Origin: Chloroflexota bacterium
GTDB taxonomy: Bacteria > Chloroflexota > FW602-bin22 > JACPRP01
Length of the DNA stretch: 64,000 nt
Reading direction: 5' to 3'
NCBI GenBank assembly: GCA_016210495.1
Contig: JACQUC010000139.1
Location: 1-64,000 of the forward strand
The notes beneath the pieces were generated by a model that searched no databases, was not told the DNA's origin, and saw only the letters and a list, made by a program, of their open reading frames with translations. Below are positions 43,454 through 51,837 of this stretch, in pieces (position 1 is the first letter of the stretch; every line of letters begins with the position of its first letter). Made by a program: the position numbers and the translations under genes.

Positions 43454-43932
43454 TGGCAAGCTTCTGGAAGCTGTTCGTCGCCGTTTTCGCCGTGGCACTG
43501 GTCTGTGTCGGGACGCCGGGCGCCGCTGTGACGGCCGGCCCAGAAGACGAGGCACTCGAGATCGCCAGGGCCCTCGAGTGTCCGGTCTGTTCCGGCCAAT
43601 CCGTGGCCGATTCGCCGGCGCCTTTGGCGCAGGGGATGCGCGCGCTGATTCGCAAGAAGCTGGCCGACGGTGAATCGCGCGAGCAGATAATGCAGTACTT
43701 TGTCGACCGCTATGGCGAGAGCATTCTGCGCGAGCCGCCGAGGAGTGGCCTAAACCAGATTCTCTGGTGGCTGCCGTTTCTCGTGCTGGTCGCCGGGATT
43801 GGCGTTCTGGCCCTCGCGATCAAGCGCTGGATTACCCGGCCCCCGGCCCAGGCGTCCTCGCGGGCGTCCAAGGTACCCGCCGATCTGGCGAAGTACGAGG
43901 CGCGCCTGGAGGAAGAGCTGCGGCGCAAGTAG
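43453..43932 (+). CDS. ccmH: CcmH/CycL-like cytochrome c maturation protein
   Basis: 159 residues: signal peptide, conserved redox motif LECPVCSGQSVADSPAPLA, then LADGESREQIMQYFVDRYGE, and a C-terminal helix (LWWLPFLVLVAGIGVLALAI) with a cytoplasmic tail. CcmH keeps apocytochrome thiols reduced during heme ligation. The other ccm genes are not in the window. Confidence 0.94.
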   Translation: MASFWKLFVAVFAVALVCVGTPGAAVTAGPEDEALEIARALECPVCSGQSVADSPAPLAQGMRALIRKKLADGESREQIMQYFVDRYGESILREPPRSGLNQILWWLPFLVLVAGIGVLALAIKRWITRPPAQASSRASKVPADLAKYEARLEEELRRK

Positions 43933-43942
43933 GTGCTTGGAC

Positions 43943-44452
43943 TTGGAATTCAACCCGGCCATACAGGTCGTATTACGTTGGGCGCACGCCATTGCGGCGG
44001 TAGCCTGGGTGGGTGGAGCGCTTTTCTACCTTGTCGTGCTCCGGCCCTCCGTCGAGGCCAGCGGCGACCATAGCTCGTTTCGAAATCTCGAGAAGGCGAT
44101 AGGACAGGAGTTCAAAGAGGTCGTCGACCTCAGCGTGATGGTGCTCGTCGTAACCGGCGCCGTCATCAGCTTCGAGCGCCTCTCGCGGGGAAGTATCAGC
44201 GACCTGTACGTTGCGGTGCTTGTGACAAAGGTGGCGTTGGCAGGTGGAATGTTCCTGCTGGCGCGGCGTCTGGCGCGCAACACGACGGCGGGAGCTGCCG
44301 CCGTGTCGGGTGACAACGCTCAGGCGGCCCCTTCGGTTATCAGGAAATGGCTGTCGCCCTCGCGCCTGGTGCTGGTGCTGGGGTTGCTGGTGTTCCTCCT
44401 GGCCACCGTCCTAAAGGTGACTTACGAAAACGACCTGCGTGCGCTGCTGTAG
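43943..44452 (+). CDS. CopD-family membrane protein
   Basis: About 169 residues with four helices (about 12-32, 55-80, 95-115, 142-162). The first helix, LRWAHAIAAVAWVGGALFY, has the histidine and aromatic pattern of CopD/copper-resistance and related b-type membrane proteins; SFERLSRGSISDLY follows helix two. A TTG start at 43943 (or 43937) after AGGTG is assumed; there is no ATG in frame. It follows ccmH by ten bases and probably belongs to the cytochrome/copper cluster. Confidence 0.75.
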   Translation: MEFNPAIQVVLRWAHAIAAVAWVGGALFYLVVLRPSVEASGDHSSFRNLEKAIGQEFKEVVDLSVMVLVVTGAVISFERLSRGSISDLYVAVLVTKVALAGGMFLLARRLARNTTAGAAAVSGDNAQAAPSVIRKWLSPSRLVLVLGLLVFLLATVLKVTYENDLRALL

Positions 44453-44487
44453 GTTGGCGATCACAGACGAGTGCGAGGTTGGATGCG

Positions 44488-45135
44488 ATGTCAGAATCAG
44501 AAAACGAACTGGTGCACGAGTTTGAGCAGGCCCTTCTTGCCGTCGATCGATTGACTGCCAAACGACTACTGGCGCAGGCTCATGGCAAACTGAGCACCTT
44601 AGAGGTGGTCGAGAAGGTTGTCACGCCCACGTTGGAGCGGATCGGCCTCGGCTGGCAACTGGGAAGCGTGGCGCTCTCCCAGTACTACATGAGCGGCAGC
44701 ATCTGCGAGGGTCTGGTCGACAACATCCTTCCCCCGGCGGACCCGCATCGACGCGACGATCCGAAGATGGCCATCGCCGTGCTCGACGATTACCACCGAC
44801 TCGGCAAGCGCATCGTCCACTCCATCCTGAGAGCGAGCGGCTTCGAGGTTCTGGACTACGGGCACGGCGTCAAACCGGACGAATTGGTCGACCGGGCGAC
44901 GGGCGACGGCGTCGAGATTCTCCTCATCTCGACGCTGATGCTTCCTTCGGCCTTGCGGGTCAAGGACGTCACGGCGGGGCTACGAGAGGCGGGCTCCGGC
45001 GCGACGGTCGTGGTCGGCGGAGCGCCCTTCCTGTTCGACGATCAACTCTGGCGAGAGGTGGGAGCCGATGCCATGGGCAAGAACGCCTCCGAAGCCGTCG
45101 AGATCGCCAGAGGAATGGCGGGGCGCCAAAGGTAG
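44488..45135 (+). CDS. B12-binding corrinoid protein (MtbC/MetH-type)
   Basis: 215 residues: a helical cap domain (about 1-90) and a Rossmann-like B12 domain with the cobalt-ligand motif DYHRLGK (DxHxxG) near residue 98, then LISTLMLPSALR and VVVGGAPF. Such proteins carry methyl groups or act as B12-based sensors. No methyltransferase or activating protein is adjacent, so a regulatory or orphan role is possible. ATG at 44488 after GAGGTTGG. Confidence 0.88.
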   Translation: MSESENELVHEFEQALLAVDRLTAKRLLAQAHGKLSTLEVVEKVVTPTLERIGLGWQLGSVALSQYYMSGSICEGLVDNILPPADPHRRDDPKMAIAVLDDYHRLGKRIVHSILRASGFEVLDYGHGVKPDELVDRATGDGVEILLISTLMLPSALRVKDVTAGLREAGSGATVVVGGAPFLFDDQLWREVGADAMGKNASEAVEIARGMAGRQR

Positions 45136-45138
45136 TGC

Positions 45139-45215
45139 TTTCCGTGTATTCCGTGCTTTCCGTGGTTACTCGGGACCGTAGGATTCTACCACGGAATACA
45201 CGGAAGGCACGGAAA
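45139..45215. repeat. CACGGAA-word palindromic repeat
   Basis: 77 bases: the left half is built of TTCCGTG words, the right half of CACGGAA words, with inverted outer ends TTTCCGTG / CACGGAAA. It starts three bases after the corrinoid gene stop. It shares its architecture with the GCAGATTA and GCAAAG repeats. Confidence 0.75.
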
Positions 45216-45268
45216 CACGAGAAGGCAACCGGACCTGCCCCATTGGCCGGTTCTTTAACACCCGTCCC

Positions 45269-46897
45269 CTAACCCCCAATCATCGGCACCAGCATCCAGG
45301 AGCCGCTGGCGCCGCCTTCGTAGACGGTGTTGTTCACCCTCCCGCAGGGATGATGCGACATGGGGAAATCCAGAGCCGTGCTGTCGCACGCCGCCACGTC
45401 CAGACGCAGGCGGTGGCCTTTCTTGAACAGGTTGGAAGTCGGCCAGATCTCGATGGGAAACTCGGTCGGCTCGTTTGGCACCAGCGGCGCGCGCTCCGTG
45501 TGCGGGTGCCAGGGCCGAAAGGGCCTGGCACGATCGGGGTCGACGGCGCGGTGGGACCCGCGCAGCCAGCCCTTAGTCAGGACGCGCGCCGTGCCGCCGT
45601 CGTCCTCGTCGTACACCTTGACGACCCAGTGCGTCTCGGTGTAGTCGGCGGAGCCGGTGAGGTAGAGGGCCAGCGGTCCCGTGATCTCGACGTCCTTCTC
45701 GAATGGCTCCGTGCGATAGGTCAGCGCAGGCCGGCCAAAGTAGCGCTCGGGCGAGTCGGGATCCATAAAGAAGCTCTGCTGGCTGGTCGACGACGGCCTG
45801 ACGTCCACCAGCTTGCCGTTGCCCGCGCCGTCGCTGGTAAGGTAAAGCTCGGTCCAGCGGGTGTGCGGCAGCGGCCAGCCAGCATAGGCTCGCCATTCGT
45901 TGGCGCCCAGGGTAAAGATGTTCACCGGCGGACCGTCGTGCACGCCGCTGTCCATGCCTTTTAGATAATGGTCGTACCAGCGTCTGGCCTCCCCGTGAAA
46001 GCTCGTCCACGGCCGGGGCGGCACAAGCTGGCCGGTGATTAGCAGTCGCTTGGGCACGTCGAGGCCCTCCCAGGCCAGGGTAGCGCCCCGCAGGTGCAGG
46101 CCAACGCTGTACCAGCCCGAGCCCAGATAGGTCGGCACCTTGATGCGGTCGAACTTCCGGTAAGTCGAGCGCTCCCAATAGTACGGCCCATCCTCCTGGT
46201 AGACGTGGCCCAGCGTGGTTCTGGCGAACTCCAGCAGGGCGCCCGCGCGCTCCCAGGAGATGCCGGGATTGAGGTTGGCGAAGGTCACGCTGTTGGTCAT
46301 AGTGGCGATCAGCGAGTCGATCTGCAACCCGCCCGTGTTGCGGAACTCGCGGTAGCAATCGGTCAGACCGTCGTACGGGAACATCGCCTTCAGGCTGGGT
46401 GGCTGCTGCGTGGCGATCAGTTGCTGGGTGATGGCGAAGTAGGACATGCCCATCGTGCCGACGTTGCCGCTGCACCATGGCTGCTGGGCCACCCACTCGA
46501 TCACCTCGGCCCCGTCTTTCTGCTCTTCCTCGCCCAGGAAGCTCAGCACGCCCTCCGACTCGCCCGTGCCGCGGACGTCGACGATGACGTGGGCGTAGCC
46601 CCGCCGCACCCAGAAGTCCGTGTCGCCGGCCTCGTTGCTGGGGAGGTTCATGCCCGATCTTTGCAGCAGCTTGGTGTACGGTGAGAAGGCGCACAGCGCC
46701 GGCACCCGCTCGCGTGTGGCAGGCCGGTAGACGTCGGCCGCGATGTGGACGCCGTCCCGCATCCGCATCCGCACGGTTTCCATCTGTCCCGGCTCGTAGG
46801 TCGGCTGCGACGCCTCCGGCGTGCGCGGCTCGGCGTTGTAAGGATACTGCGAGCGATCCCGATCGAAACTGAGATTGGCCATGGTGCGCTCGGCCAT
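45269..46897 (-). CDS. CocE/NonD-family serine hydrolase (X-Pro dipeptidyl-peptidase-like)
   Basis: 542 residues. An alpha/beta-hydrolase core (RMRDGVHIAADVYRP; VDVRGTGESEG; nucleophile Ser in GTMGMSYFAITQQ) is followed by a helical cap and the C-terminal jelly-roll of the X-Pro/CocE family (LALYLTGSADYTETHWVVKV; RGSHRAVDPDRARPF). Members hydrolyse esters or acyl-peptides; the substrate is unknown. ATG at 46897 is chosen for GGGAGG upstream. A good promoter lies at 47029-47057. It is monocistronic and has no signal peptide. Confidence 0.9.
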   Translation of the reverse strand: MAERTMANLSFDRDRSQYPYNAEPRTPEASQPTYEPGQMETVRMRMRDGVHIAADVYRPATRERVPALCAFSPYTKLLQRSGMNLPSNEAGDTDFWVRRGYAHVIVDVRGTGESEGVLSFLGEEEQKDGAEVIEWVAQQPWCSGNVGTMGMSYFAITQQLIATQQPPSLKAMFPYDGLTDCYREFRNTGGLQIDSLIATMTNSVTFANLNPGISWERAGALLEFARTTLGHVYQEDGPYYWERSTYRKFDRIKVPTYLGSGWYSVGLHLRGATLAWEGLDVPKRLLITGQLVPPRPWTSFHGEARRWYDHYLKGMDSGVHDGPPVNIFTLGANEWRAYAGWPLPHTRWTELYLTSDGAGNGKLVDVRPSSTSQQSFFMDPDSPERYFGRPALTYRTEPFEKDVEITGPLALYLTGSADYTETHWVVKVYDEDDGGTARVLTKGWLRGSHRAVDPDRARPFRPWHPHTERAPLVPNEPTEFPIEIWPTSNLFKKGHRLRLDVAACDSTALDFPMSHHPCGRVNNTVYEGGASGSWMLVPMIGG

Positions 46898-47028
46898 TGA
46901 GACACCTCCCTGCTGAAATACACCCGCACCGGCTAAGTGCCCGGTCTGTCTGCCGCGAGAAGCGGGGCTTCCGACGTCCAAGCCCCATCCGGTTGGCCAA
47001 AGCGGGCACCCTGGCATTGCCAAACGTA

Positions 47029-47057
47029 TTGTACACAGTCAGACTTGCTTGCGCAAG
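47029..47057 (-). promoter_or_regulatory. promoter of the CocE-type hydrolase gene
   Basis: On the minus strand: -35 TTGCGC (47057-47052), 17-base spacer, -10 TACAAT (47034-47029), about 130 bases upstream of the start codon. Confidence 0.5.
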
Positions 47058-47121
47058 ATGAAACAAGGCTGGTACGGGCTTCTTCGTTTCGCAAGATGCG
47101 CACAAGGCTTGATTTTTTGCT

Positions 47122-47295
47122 ATGCTGTTGTCACAGTCTATGAAGGCTCGACAAGCTCGGCCGCTTCATGTGCACTGCACCTATCCTCCCAATGTCGCGG
47201 TAATCTCAGTCTATCAGCCCAGCGCCGAGGAATGGATAGACTTCAGGATAAGAAGGTATCTGGCGTATGAGAAGATGCCCCATCTGCGGGGGTGA
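47122..47295 (+). pseudogene. DUF4258-type toxin remnant, 5' truncated
   Basis: A 57-codon frame overlapping the YgiT-type gene by 29 bases. ARPLHVHCTYPPNVAVISVY and EEWIDFRIRR match the C-terminal half of DUF4258 proteins (RPLHVV..., VY.P....W...RR), which usually sit just before a YgiT-type zinc-finger gene. The N-terminal half of the domain is missing, so this is a remnant or a very short variant. Confidence 0.55.
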
Positions 47296-47503
47296 ACTGA
47301 AGGACACGACGATCACGCGTCCCCAGGAGTACGAGGGAAAGATCATTATCTTAGAGAACTTGCCCGCTGAGGTCTGCGCGCAGTGCGGTGAAGTGTTCCT
47401 GCACCCAGACGTTTTGGAAAGGGTGCAGGCAATTGTGTGGTCGAAGGTGACACCCAAGCGTATGACGTCGGTGCCCGTCTTCGACCTCGCAGAAGCCAGC
47501 TAG
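47267..47503 (+). CDS. YgiT/MqsA-type zinc-finger antitoxin
   Basis: 78 residues: MRRCPICGGELKD with the first CxxC and AEVCAQCGEVFL with the second form the zinc site; the C-terminus is helical (HPDVLERVQAIVWSK). This domain is typical of small antitoxins paired with DUF4258 or MqsR-like toxins. The partner gene upstream overlaps it but is truncated. Confidence 0.88.
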   Translation: MRRCPICGGELKDTTITRPQEYEGKIIILENLPAEVCAQCGEVFLHPDVLERVQAIVWSKVTPKRMTSVPVFDLAEAS

Positions 47504-47598
47504 CTAGCAGTCCATCACTGTAGTAGTGATGTGTGTCATTGATTTCCATCTTTGCCCCCCGGTCTAGAGTAGTTTTCGGTGCAATTTGCGAACCCGTG

Positions 47599-47627
47599 GG
47601 GGCGTCCTTCCGCCGGAAGAACGCCCC
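47599..47627. repeat. GGGGCG-armed palindrome
   Basis: Thirteen-base arms with one mismatch (GGGGCGTCCTTCC / GGAAGAACGCCCC) around GCC. It belongs to the TAGGGGCG-armed family but has a different core. A TTTTCGGTGCAA leader precedes it, as at 3080 and 4140. The position downstream of the binding-protein gene also fits a terminator role. Confidence 0.6.
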
Positions 47628-47649
47628 TTAATTCTTTATTCCCTATCGC

Positions 47650-48846
47650 TTAGTTGTACGGCCCCAGCCTTTGCACGGCGTAGTCCACGAACTGCATGTC
47701 GATGACTTTGCTTAGGTCTAGCTTCTCCTTCAACACCCCTTTTCTGACGAAGAAATCCTGCTGCGCCGCCACGTTGGCGACGTTGATCTTGCCGTCGGGA
47801 TTCAGGCCAGGCAAGCCCACCTTGTCGTACATCTTGGGGTCCTTGAGGGTGGTGTACTTGGTCAGGATGTTCACGACATCGGCCTTGTTCTTGCCTTTGT
47901 TGAAGGCGTCGAGGTACTCGCGCACGCCCTTTATGTTGGCCACCATAAAGCGGCGCGCGGCGTCCACGTCCTTGGCGAACCCTTCGGAGAACAGCAGCAC
48001 GGCGCCCTGCATACCCGGGTCGCGGTCGCTGATGAAGAGCCAGGGAGCCCCTACGCCCTGGTCGACGGAAATGGTTACAAACGGCTCGACCATCTGCGCT
48101 ACGTCGACGCTCTTGTTGGCCAGCGCGGGCAAGTGGTCCGCCGGGTTGGGCAAGGATACGTACTTGACGTCGCTGAGAGTGAGGCCCCCGTCCTTGAGCC
48201 AGAGCTCGAGCTTGTAATCCTCCTGGCAGTTCTCACAGAGGTTCGCCACGGCTCTTCCCTTCAAATCGGCGGGCGTCTTGATCTGGTCGGCCAGGTCCTT
48301 GCGGACCACCAGCCCGGTGAAGCGCGTCCCCTTCACGTTGGTGGCTTTGTCGGCGACCATCTTCAAATTAACACCCCTGAGAATGGAATTGAAGAGGCCT
48401 GCATCGGTGGTGGCGCCTCCCACCTGCAAGCCCTCCGTTGCCAGCAACTGGAAATAGTTCGCTCCACTGATAAGCTCCCATTCCACGTCGAGGCCCTGCT
48501 CTTTGAAGTAGCCTTTCTCGAGGGCGATGAAAACACCGGCGTCAGAGACGAAGCCCATGGTGCCGAATTTCAGCTTCGTGGTCTTGGCCGGAGCGGCGGC
48601 CTTTGGCGCGGGCGTCGCCGCGGGCGGAGCCGGCTTCGTCGGGGCCGCGGTAGGTTTCGCAGCCGGAGCCGCTGTGGGTTTCGGAGCCGGAGCCTCGGCA
48701 GGCTTCGCAGGCGGGGCCGCGGTCGGTTTGGGCGGCGGCGGCACCGGCGTGGGGGTCGGCGCCGGTGGCGCACAGGCAGCCAGCAGTATCGCCACCATCG
48801 CCACCAGTGACAACGAGAGAAAAACGATCCTTCTTGGAACCCTCAT
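47650..48846 (-). CDS. NMT1/SsuA-type ABC transporter substrate-binding lipoprotein
   Basis: 398 residues: lipobox ILLAACA, a long Pro/Ala-rich linker (about 27-90) and a periplasmic binding fold of the NMT1/THI5 group (LKFGTMGFVSDAGVFIALEK; GYFKEQGLDVEWE; DLKGRAVANLCENCQED). The family binds thiamine precursors, sulfonates and other small organics. It overlaps the HyuB start by four bases (ATGA), so its ligand may be what the hydantoinase-type enzyme acts on. No permease or ATPase genes are present. Confidence 0.9.
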   Translation of the reverse strand: MRVPRRIVFLSLSLVAMVAILLAACAPPAPTPTPVPPPPKPTAAPPAKPAEAPAPKPTAAPAAKPTAAPTKPAPPAATPAPKAAAPAKTTKLKFGTMGFVSDAGVFIALEKGYFKEQGLDVEWELISGANYFQLLATEGLQVGGATTDAGLFNSILRGVNLKMVADKATNVKGTRFTGLVVRKDLADQIKTPADLKGRAVANLCENCQEDYKLELWLKDGGLTLSDVKYVSLPNPADHLPALANKSVDVAQMVEPFVTISVDQGVGAPWLFISDRDPGMQGAVLLFSEGFAKDVDAARRFMVANIKGVREYLDAFNKGKNKADVVNILTKYTTLKDPKMYDKVGLPGLNPDGKINVANVAAQQDFFVRKGVLKEKLDLSKVIDMQFVDYAVQRLGPYN

Positions 48847-50606
48847 AGTCCTCTCTCCTCTTTAGATTTACTGCGCAACTTCTCTGTGGCAACCAAGTCT
48901 ACCTCGTAGGTCTGGCCGTCGACGACAGTTCCGTAGTCTCGTCTGGCCGACTCCACACTGACATAACCGTTCAGCACGTCCCTGCTGACTGCCTCCACCT
49001 CTCTTTCCAATGGGTCGCCGTAGCCTCCGCCTCCCGCGGCCTGGCGGAGCAGTTCGTCGCCGGGAACGAGAGGCCCGTGGCACTTCGAGAACAGACTCCG
49101 CTCTTCGCGGCCGCTTTTCATGAGGTTCTTAGCCCGAGCACCGGCACCGGCTCCGAACAGTCCAAACGGCCCGAAGGTGGCCCGATCCGCGATGATGGTC
49201 AGAACGCCCTGGCCCTCCGTCATGCGATAGGCACGCAGCGTCGCGCTACCGCCGCGCCACTTTCCCACCCCGCCCGAGTCGACGACGATCTCCTCTCTAT
49301 CCACCACGAGCGGGGTACGCATCTCCAGAACCTCGACCGGGAGGTTGCGGATGTTCACCACGCCCGTGCGAATGGCGTTGATGCCGTCCTGGCCCAGACA
49401 CGCCCCTCTTCCACCGTGGACCGGCTCGCAGAACATGTACTCGTTCCCAACACGGCCGGGCCGCCCATCGGTGCCGCCCACGGCAAAGGCATGAACGCTG
49501 CCGGCCAGACCGGCCACCACCCTGTCCGGCACAGCCGGCGCCAACGCCTGGAAGAGCACGTCGATGATGCGGTTTGACGTCTCGTGGTTCCCCGCCACCA
49601 CCGGCGCCGGCCAGGGCGGGTTCACCAGGCTGTTCGGTGGCGCGAACACCTTTATCGGCCGGTAAGCCCCGCTGTTGGAAGGAATCTCGGGGTCCGTGAG
49701 CACCTTCATCGTGTAGTAGACCGCCGTACAGGTCACCGCGTAGGGCGCGTTGATGCCGCCCGTCGCCGGGCCGTCCGTCCCGGTGAAGTCCACCTCGAGC
49801 GAGTCGCCCTCTATCGTCACCTTCGCCTGAATCCTCAGCGGGCGCTGGTCGATCTCGTCGCCATCCAGATAGTCCTGCGCGGCGTATTCTCCGTCGGGCA
49901 TCCGTCTGATCTCGGCCCGCATCAGTCGCTCCGAGTGGCTCAAGATCTCTTCCGTGCATGCGCGGATCGTGTCGCTGCCGTAGCGCCGGACCAATGCCTG
50001 TACCCGCTGCTCCCCCATCGTGCAGCCGGCCATCTGCGCCCGGAAATCGCCGTACCGGTCCTGGGGCATCCGCACGTTGGCGAGAATTACGTCCAGTAGC
50101 TCCTGATTCAGCACGCCGGCCCGGCAGATCTTCGTCGGCGGCACACGAATCCCCTCGGCCTGGATATCGCGATTGGCCGTCGAATAGCTGGCAGGTGTCG
50201 CGCCGCCGATGTCCATCCAGTGCCCGCGCACGGCGGCGATCGCCGCCAGCGCTCCCTTCTCGTCGAAGACCGGCTGAGCCAGCAGCACATCAGGCAGGTG
50301 ATTGCTGCCCGAGTAGGGATCGTTGTTCCAGATGACGTCGCCGGGCTCCAGATTCTCCCAGCCGATCTTCTCCATCGCGCGCTGCACCGAAAGCGGCATG
50401 GTGCCCATGTGCACCGGAATTCCCGCGGGCCCTTGCGCCACCATCTGCCCGTCGGGCGTCAGGATGGCCGTGGAGTAGTCCCCGGTCTCGACCCAGAACA
50501 TCGAGCGCGAGGTTCGGCCCACCACGTATTCCATCTCCTTGGCGATCGTTAGCAGCGCGTTCCTCACCACCTCAAGCGTAACGGGGTCTATCGTTCTTCT
50601 TGCCAT
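48843..50606 (-). CDS. hyuB: hydantoinase B/oxoprolinase-family protein
   Basis: 587 residues, near full length for HyuB, which with HyuA hydrolyses hydantoins, 5-oxoproline or acetone/acetophenone-type substrates using ATP. Typical blocks are visible: TLEVVRNALLTIAKEMEYVVGR has the family start (first 20: TLEVVRNALLTIAKEMEYVV), GDVIWNNDPYSGSNHLPDV, and GRGACLGQDG toward the C-terminus. No hyuA is in the window on either side, which is unusual. AGGAAGAG precedes the ATG at 50606. Confidence 0.92.
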   Translation of the reverse strand: MARRTIDPVTLEVVRNALLTIAKEMEYVVGRTSRSMFWVETGDYSTAILTPDGQMVAQGPAGIPVHMGTMPLSVQRAMEKIGWENLEPGDVIWNNDPYSGSNHLPDVLLAQPVFDEKGALAAIAAVRGHWMDIGGATPASYSTANRDIQAEGIRVPPTKICRAGVLNQELLDVILANVRMPQDRYGDFRAQMAGCTMGEQRVQALVRRYGSDTIRACTEEILSHSERLMRAEIRRMPDGEYAAQDYLDGDEIDQRPLRIQAKVTIEGDSLEVDFTGTDGPATGGINAPYAVTCTAVYYTMKVLTDPEIPSNSGAYRPIKVFAPPNSLVNPPWPAPVVAGNHETSNRIIDVLFQALAPAVPDRVVAGLAGSVHAFAVGGTDGRPGRVGNEYMFCEPVHGGRGACLGQDGINAIRTGVVNIRNLPVEVLEMRTPLVVDREEIVVDSGGVGKWRGGSATLRAYRMTEGQGVLTIIADRATFGPFGLFGAGAGARAKNLMKSGREERSLFSKCHGPLVPGDELLRQAAGGGGYGDPLEREVEAVSRDVLNGYVSVESARRDYGTVVDGQTYEVDLVATEKLRSKSKEERGL

Positions 50607-50646
50607 ATCTCTTCCTCAATCGCTATCGTGATGCCGAGTACTTCAC

Positions 50647-50820
50647 GGCGTCAACGGATGGACAACGGATAAGCGGATGCGATTGGGAGAGGATTGGCGT
50701 GAAAACAGAAGGGTTGCTCATTCGGCATACCCCTTCCTCTGACCTGTGTAAGACAATTTCATTGGTCTCTCACTGGCTGTGATGCCTTATCCGTTTATCC
50801 GTTCAATATCCGGTGACGCC
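50647..50820 (-). repeat. 174-bp dispersed element, copy 2
   Basis: Same length and ends (GGCGTCAACGGAT ... ACGCC) as 15871-16044 but in the opposite orientation. The rest of the 50607-51103 gap has no gene; an unused TATAAT is at 50988-50993. Confidence 0.75.
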
Positions 50821-51041
50821 GTAGGGCACCCAAGCCGGCTATGGTCGCCGGAAGACGAAAGAACTCTTTTTGAACCGAGAATGCAAAAAGAGGTAGTGAG
50901 AGGCACTTCGGTGTGCGCTTGCTCGGACTGAGGTGGACTGCCCTGTCTGGACCCAGCGCGCTCGGCTGGGTTCCGCATCGTGTATAGTATAATTTGGGAA
51001 AGGCGACAAGTCAAGACACGCAGGGATAGAGGGAAATGCTG

Positions 51042-51070
51042 TTGACCACTGCGGCTTACAATGTTATACT
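51042..51070 (+). promoter_or_regulatory. vapBC promoter and candidate operator
   Basis: -35 TTGACC (51042-51047), 17-base spacer, -10 TATACT (51065-51070). TATAC in the -10 is mirrored by GTATA 13 bases later, a palindrome suited to autorepression by the AbrB-type antitoxin. The start codon is 34 bases downstream of the -10. Confidence 0.65.
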
Positions 51071-51103
51071 GTCTAGTGGAAAGTATAGCTCTGGGGCAAT
51101 AAT

Positions 51104-51364
51104 ATGGCATCTATCGGCTATCGTGGCCAAACCACGGCAAAAGTATCACCAAAAGGCTGGATCGTAATTCCCGTCCGCCTAAGGAAACGATATGGCATCC
51201 AGCCCGGTGGAGAGGTGCACATAGTCGAGAAAACAGACGGCCTGTACATTGTGCCGCAAATGAAGGACCCGATTCGCGAGACGGCCGGGAAGTACGCCGG
51301 CGAAGGCTCTCTCCTCGCGGACCTGATTGAGGAAAGAGGGCGCGATGTCCAGCACGAGCGCTAA
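51104..51364 (+). CDS. AbrB/MazE-type antitoxin (VapB-like)
   Basis: 86 residues with a swapped-hairpin AbrB/SpoVT domain: TTAKVSPKGWIVIPVRLRKR, YGIQPGGEVHIVEKTDG. The C-terminal tail (about 50-86) would bind the toxin. It overlaps the PIN-domain toxin gene by 20 bases, the usual vapBC arrangement. Confidence 0.9.
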   Translation: MASIGYRGQTTAKVSPKGWIVIPVRLRKRYGIQPGGEVHIVEKTDGLYIVPQMKDPIRETAGKYAGEGSLLADLIEERGRDVQHER

Positions 51365-51770
51365 GCCTCGACGACTGGTACTCGACACGTTCGCCCTCAT
51401 ATCTCACCTCGAGGCTGGAATCGGTAGCAGTGAAGTGCTACAACTTCTCGTTGAAGCGGACCGTGGGGCTCTGGCCCTGCACATCAGCCTGATTAGCCTC
51501 GGAGAGTTGGCCTACATCTTCGAGCGGCGTCGGGGGCCCGAGGTCGCGGAAAGGGTGCTGTCGGACGTAGACCAGTTGCCAATCGAAAAAGAATCGGTCG
51601 ATTGGCAACGCATACGTGCTGCAGCTTCGATCAAGGCGCGGTATCCGATCTCGTATGCGGATGCGTTCGCTGCCGCGCTCGCTCACGAGCTAGGCTGTAG
51701 CGTCGTGACTGGTGATCCCGAGTTCGCCCGGCTTGAGCCGGAGGTCCACGTCATTTGGTTGGGCAGATGA
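51345..51770 (+). CDS. PIN-domain ribonuclease toxin (VapC-like)
   Basis: 141 residues. PIN-domain acidic residues are visible in RLVLDTFALISHLE (first Asp), ISLGELAYIFERR (Glu), SYADAFAAALAHE (Asp) and VVTGDPEFARLE (Asp). VapC toxins cleave tRNA or rRNA. The ATG at 51345 with GAGG upstream is used. This is the only toxin-antitoxin pair in the window that appears complete. Confidence 0.92.
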   Translation: MSSTSAKPRRLVLDTFALISHLEAGIGSSEVLQLLVEADRGALALHISLISLGELAYIFERRRGPEVAERVLSDVDQLPIEKESVDWQRIRAAASIKARYPISYADAFAAALAHELGCSVVTGDPEFARLEPEVHVIWLGR

Positions 51771-51837
51771 GTCGGTGCTATGATTTGCGCCACGACAGCA
51801 GGCTGTTTGCACGCCAGTTTCCGTAGGAGTGTGCCAG

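Noticed and set aside
45573..47105. 510-codon minus-strand frame overlapping the CocE-type hydrolase in another frame
   Set aside because: Arg/Gly/Ala-rich shadow; the hydrolase frame has catalytic motifs and a ribosome-binding site.
50600..50782. Short plus-strand frame resembling a minus-strand frame near 15.8-16.2 kb
   Set aside because: The similarity is explained by the two copies of the 174-bp element at the DNA level; no start signals or conserved reading frame length.
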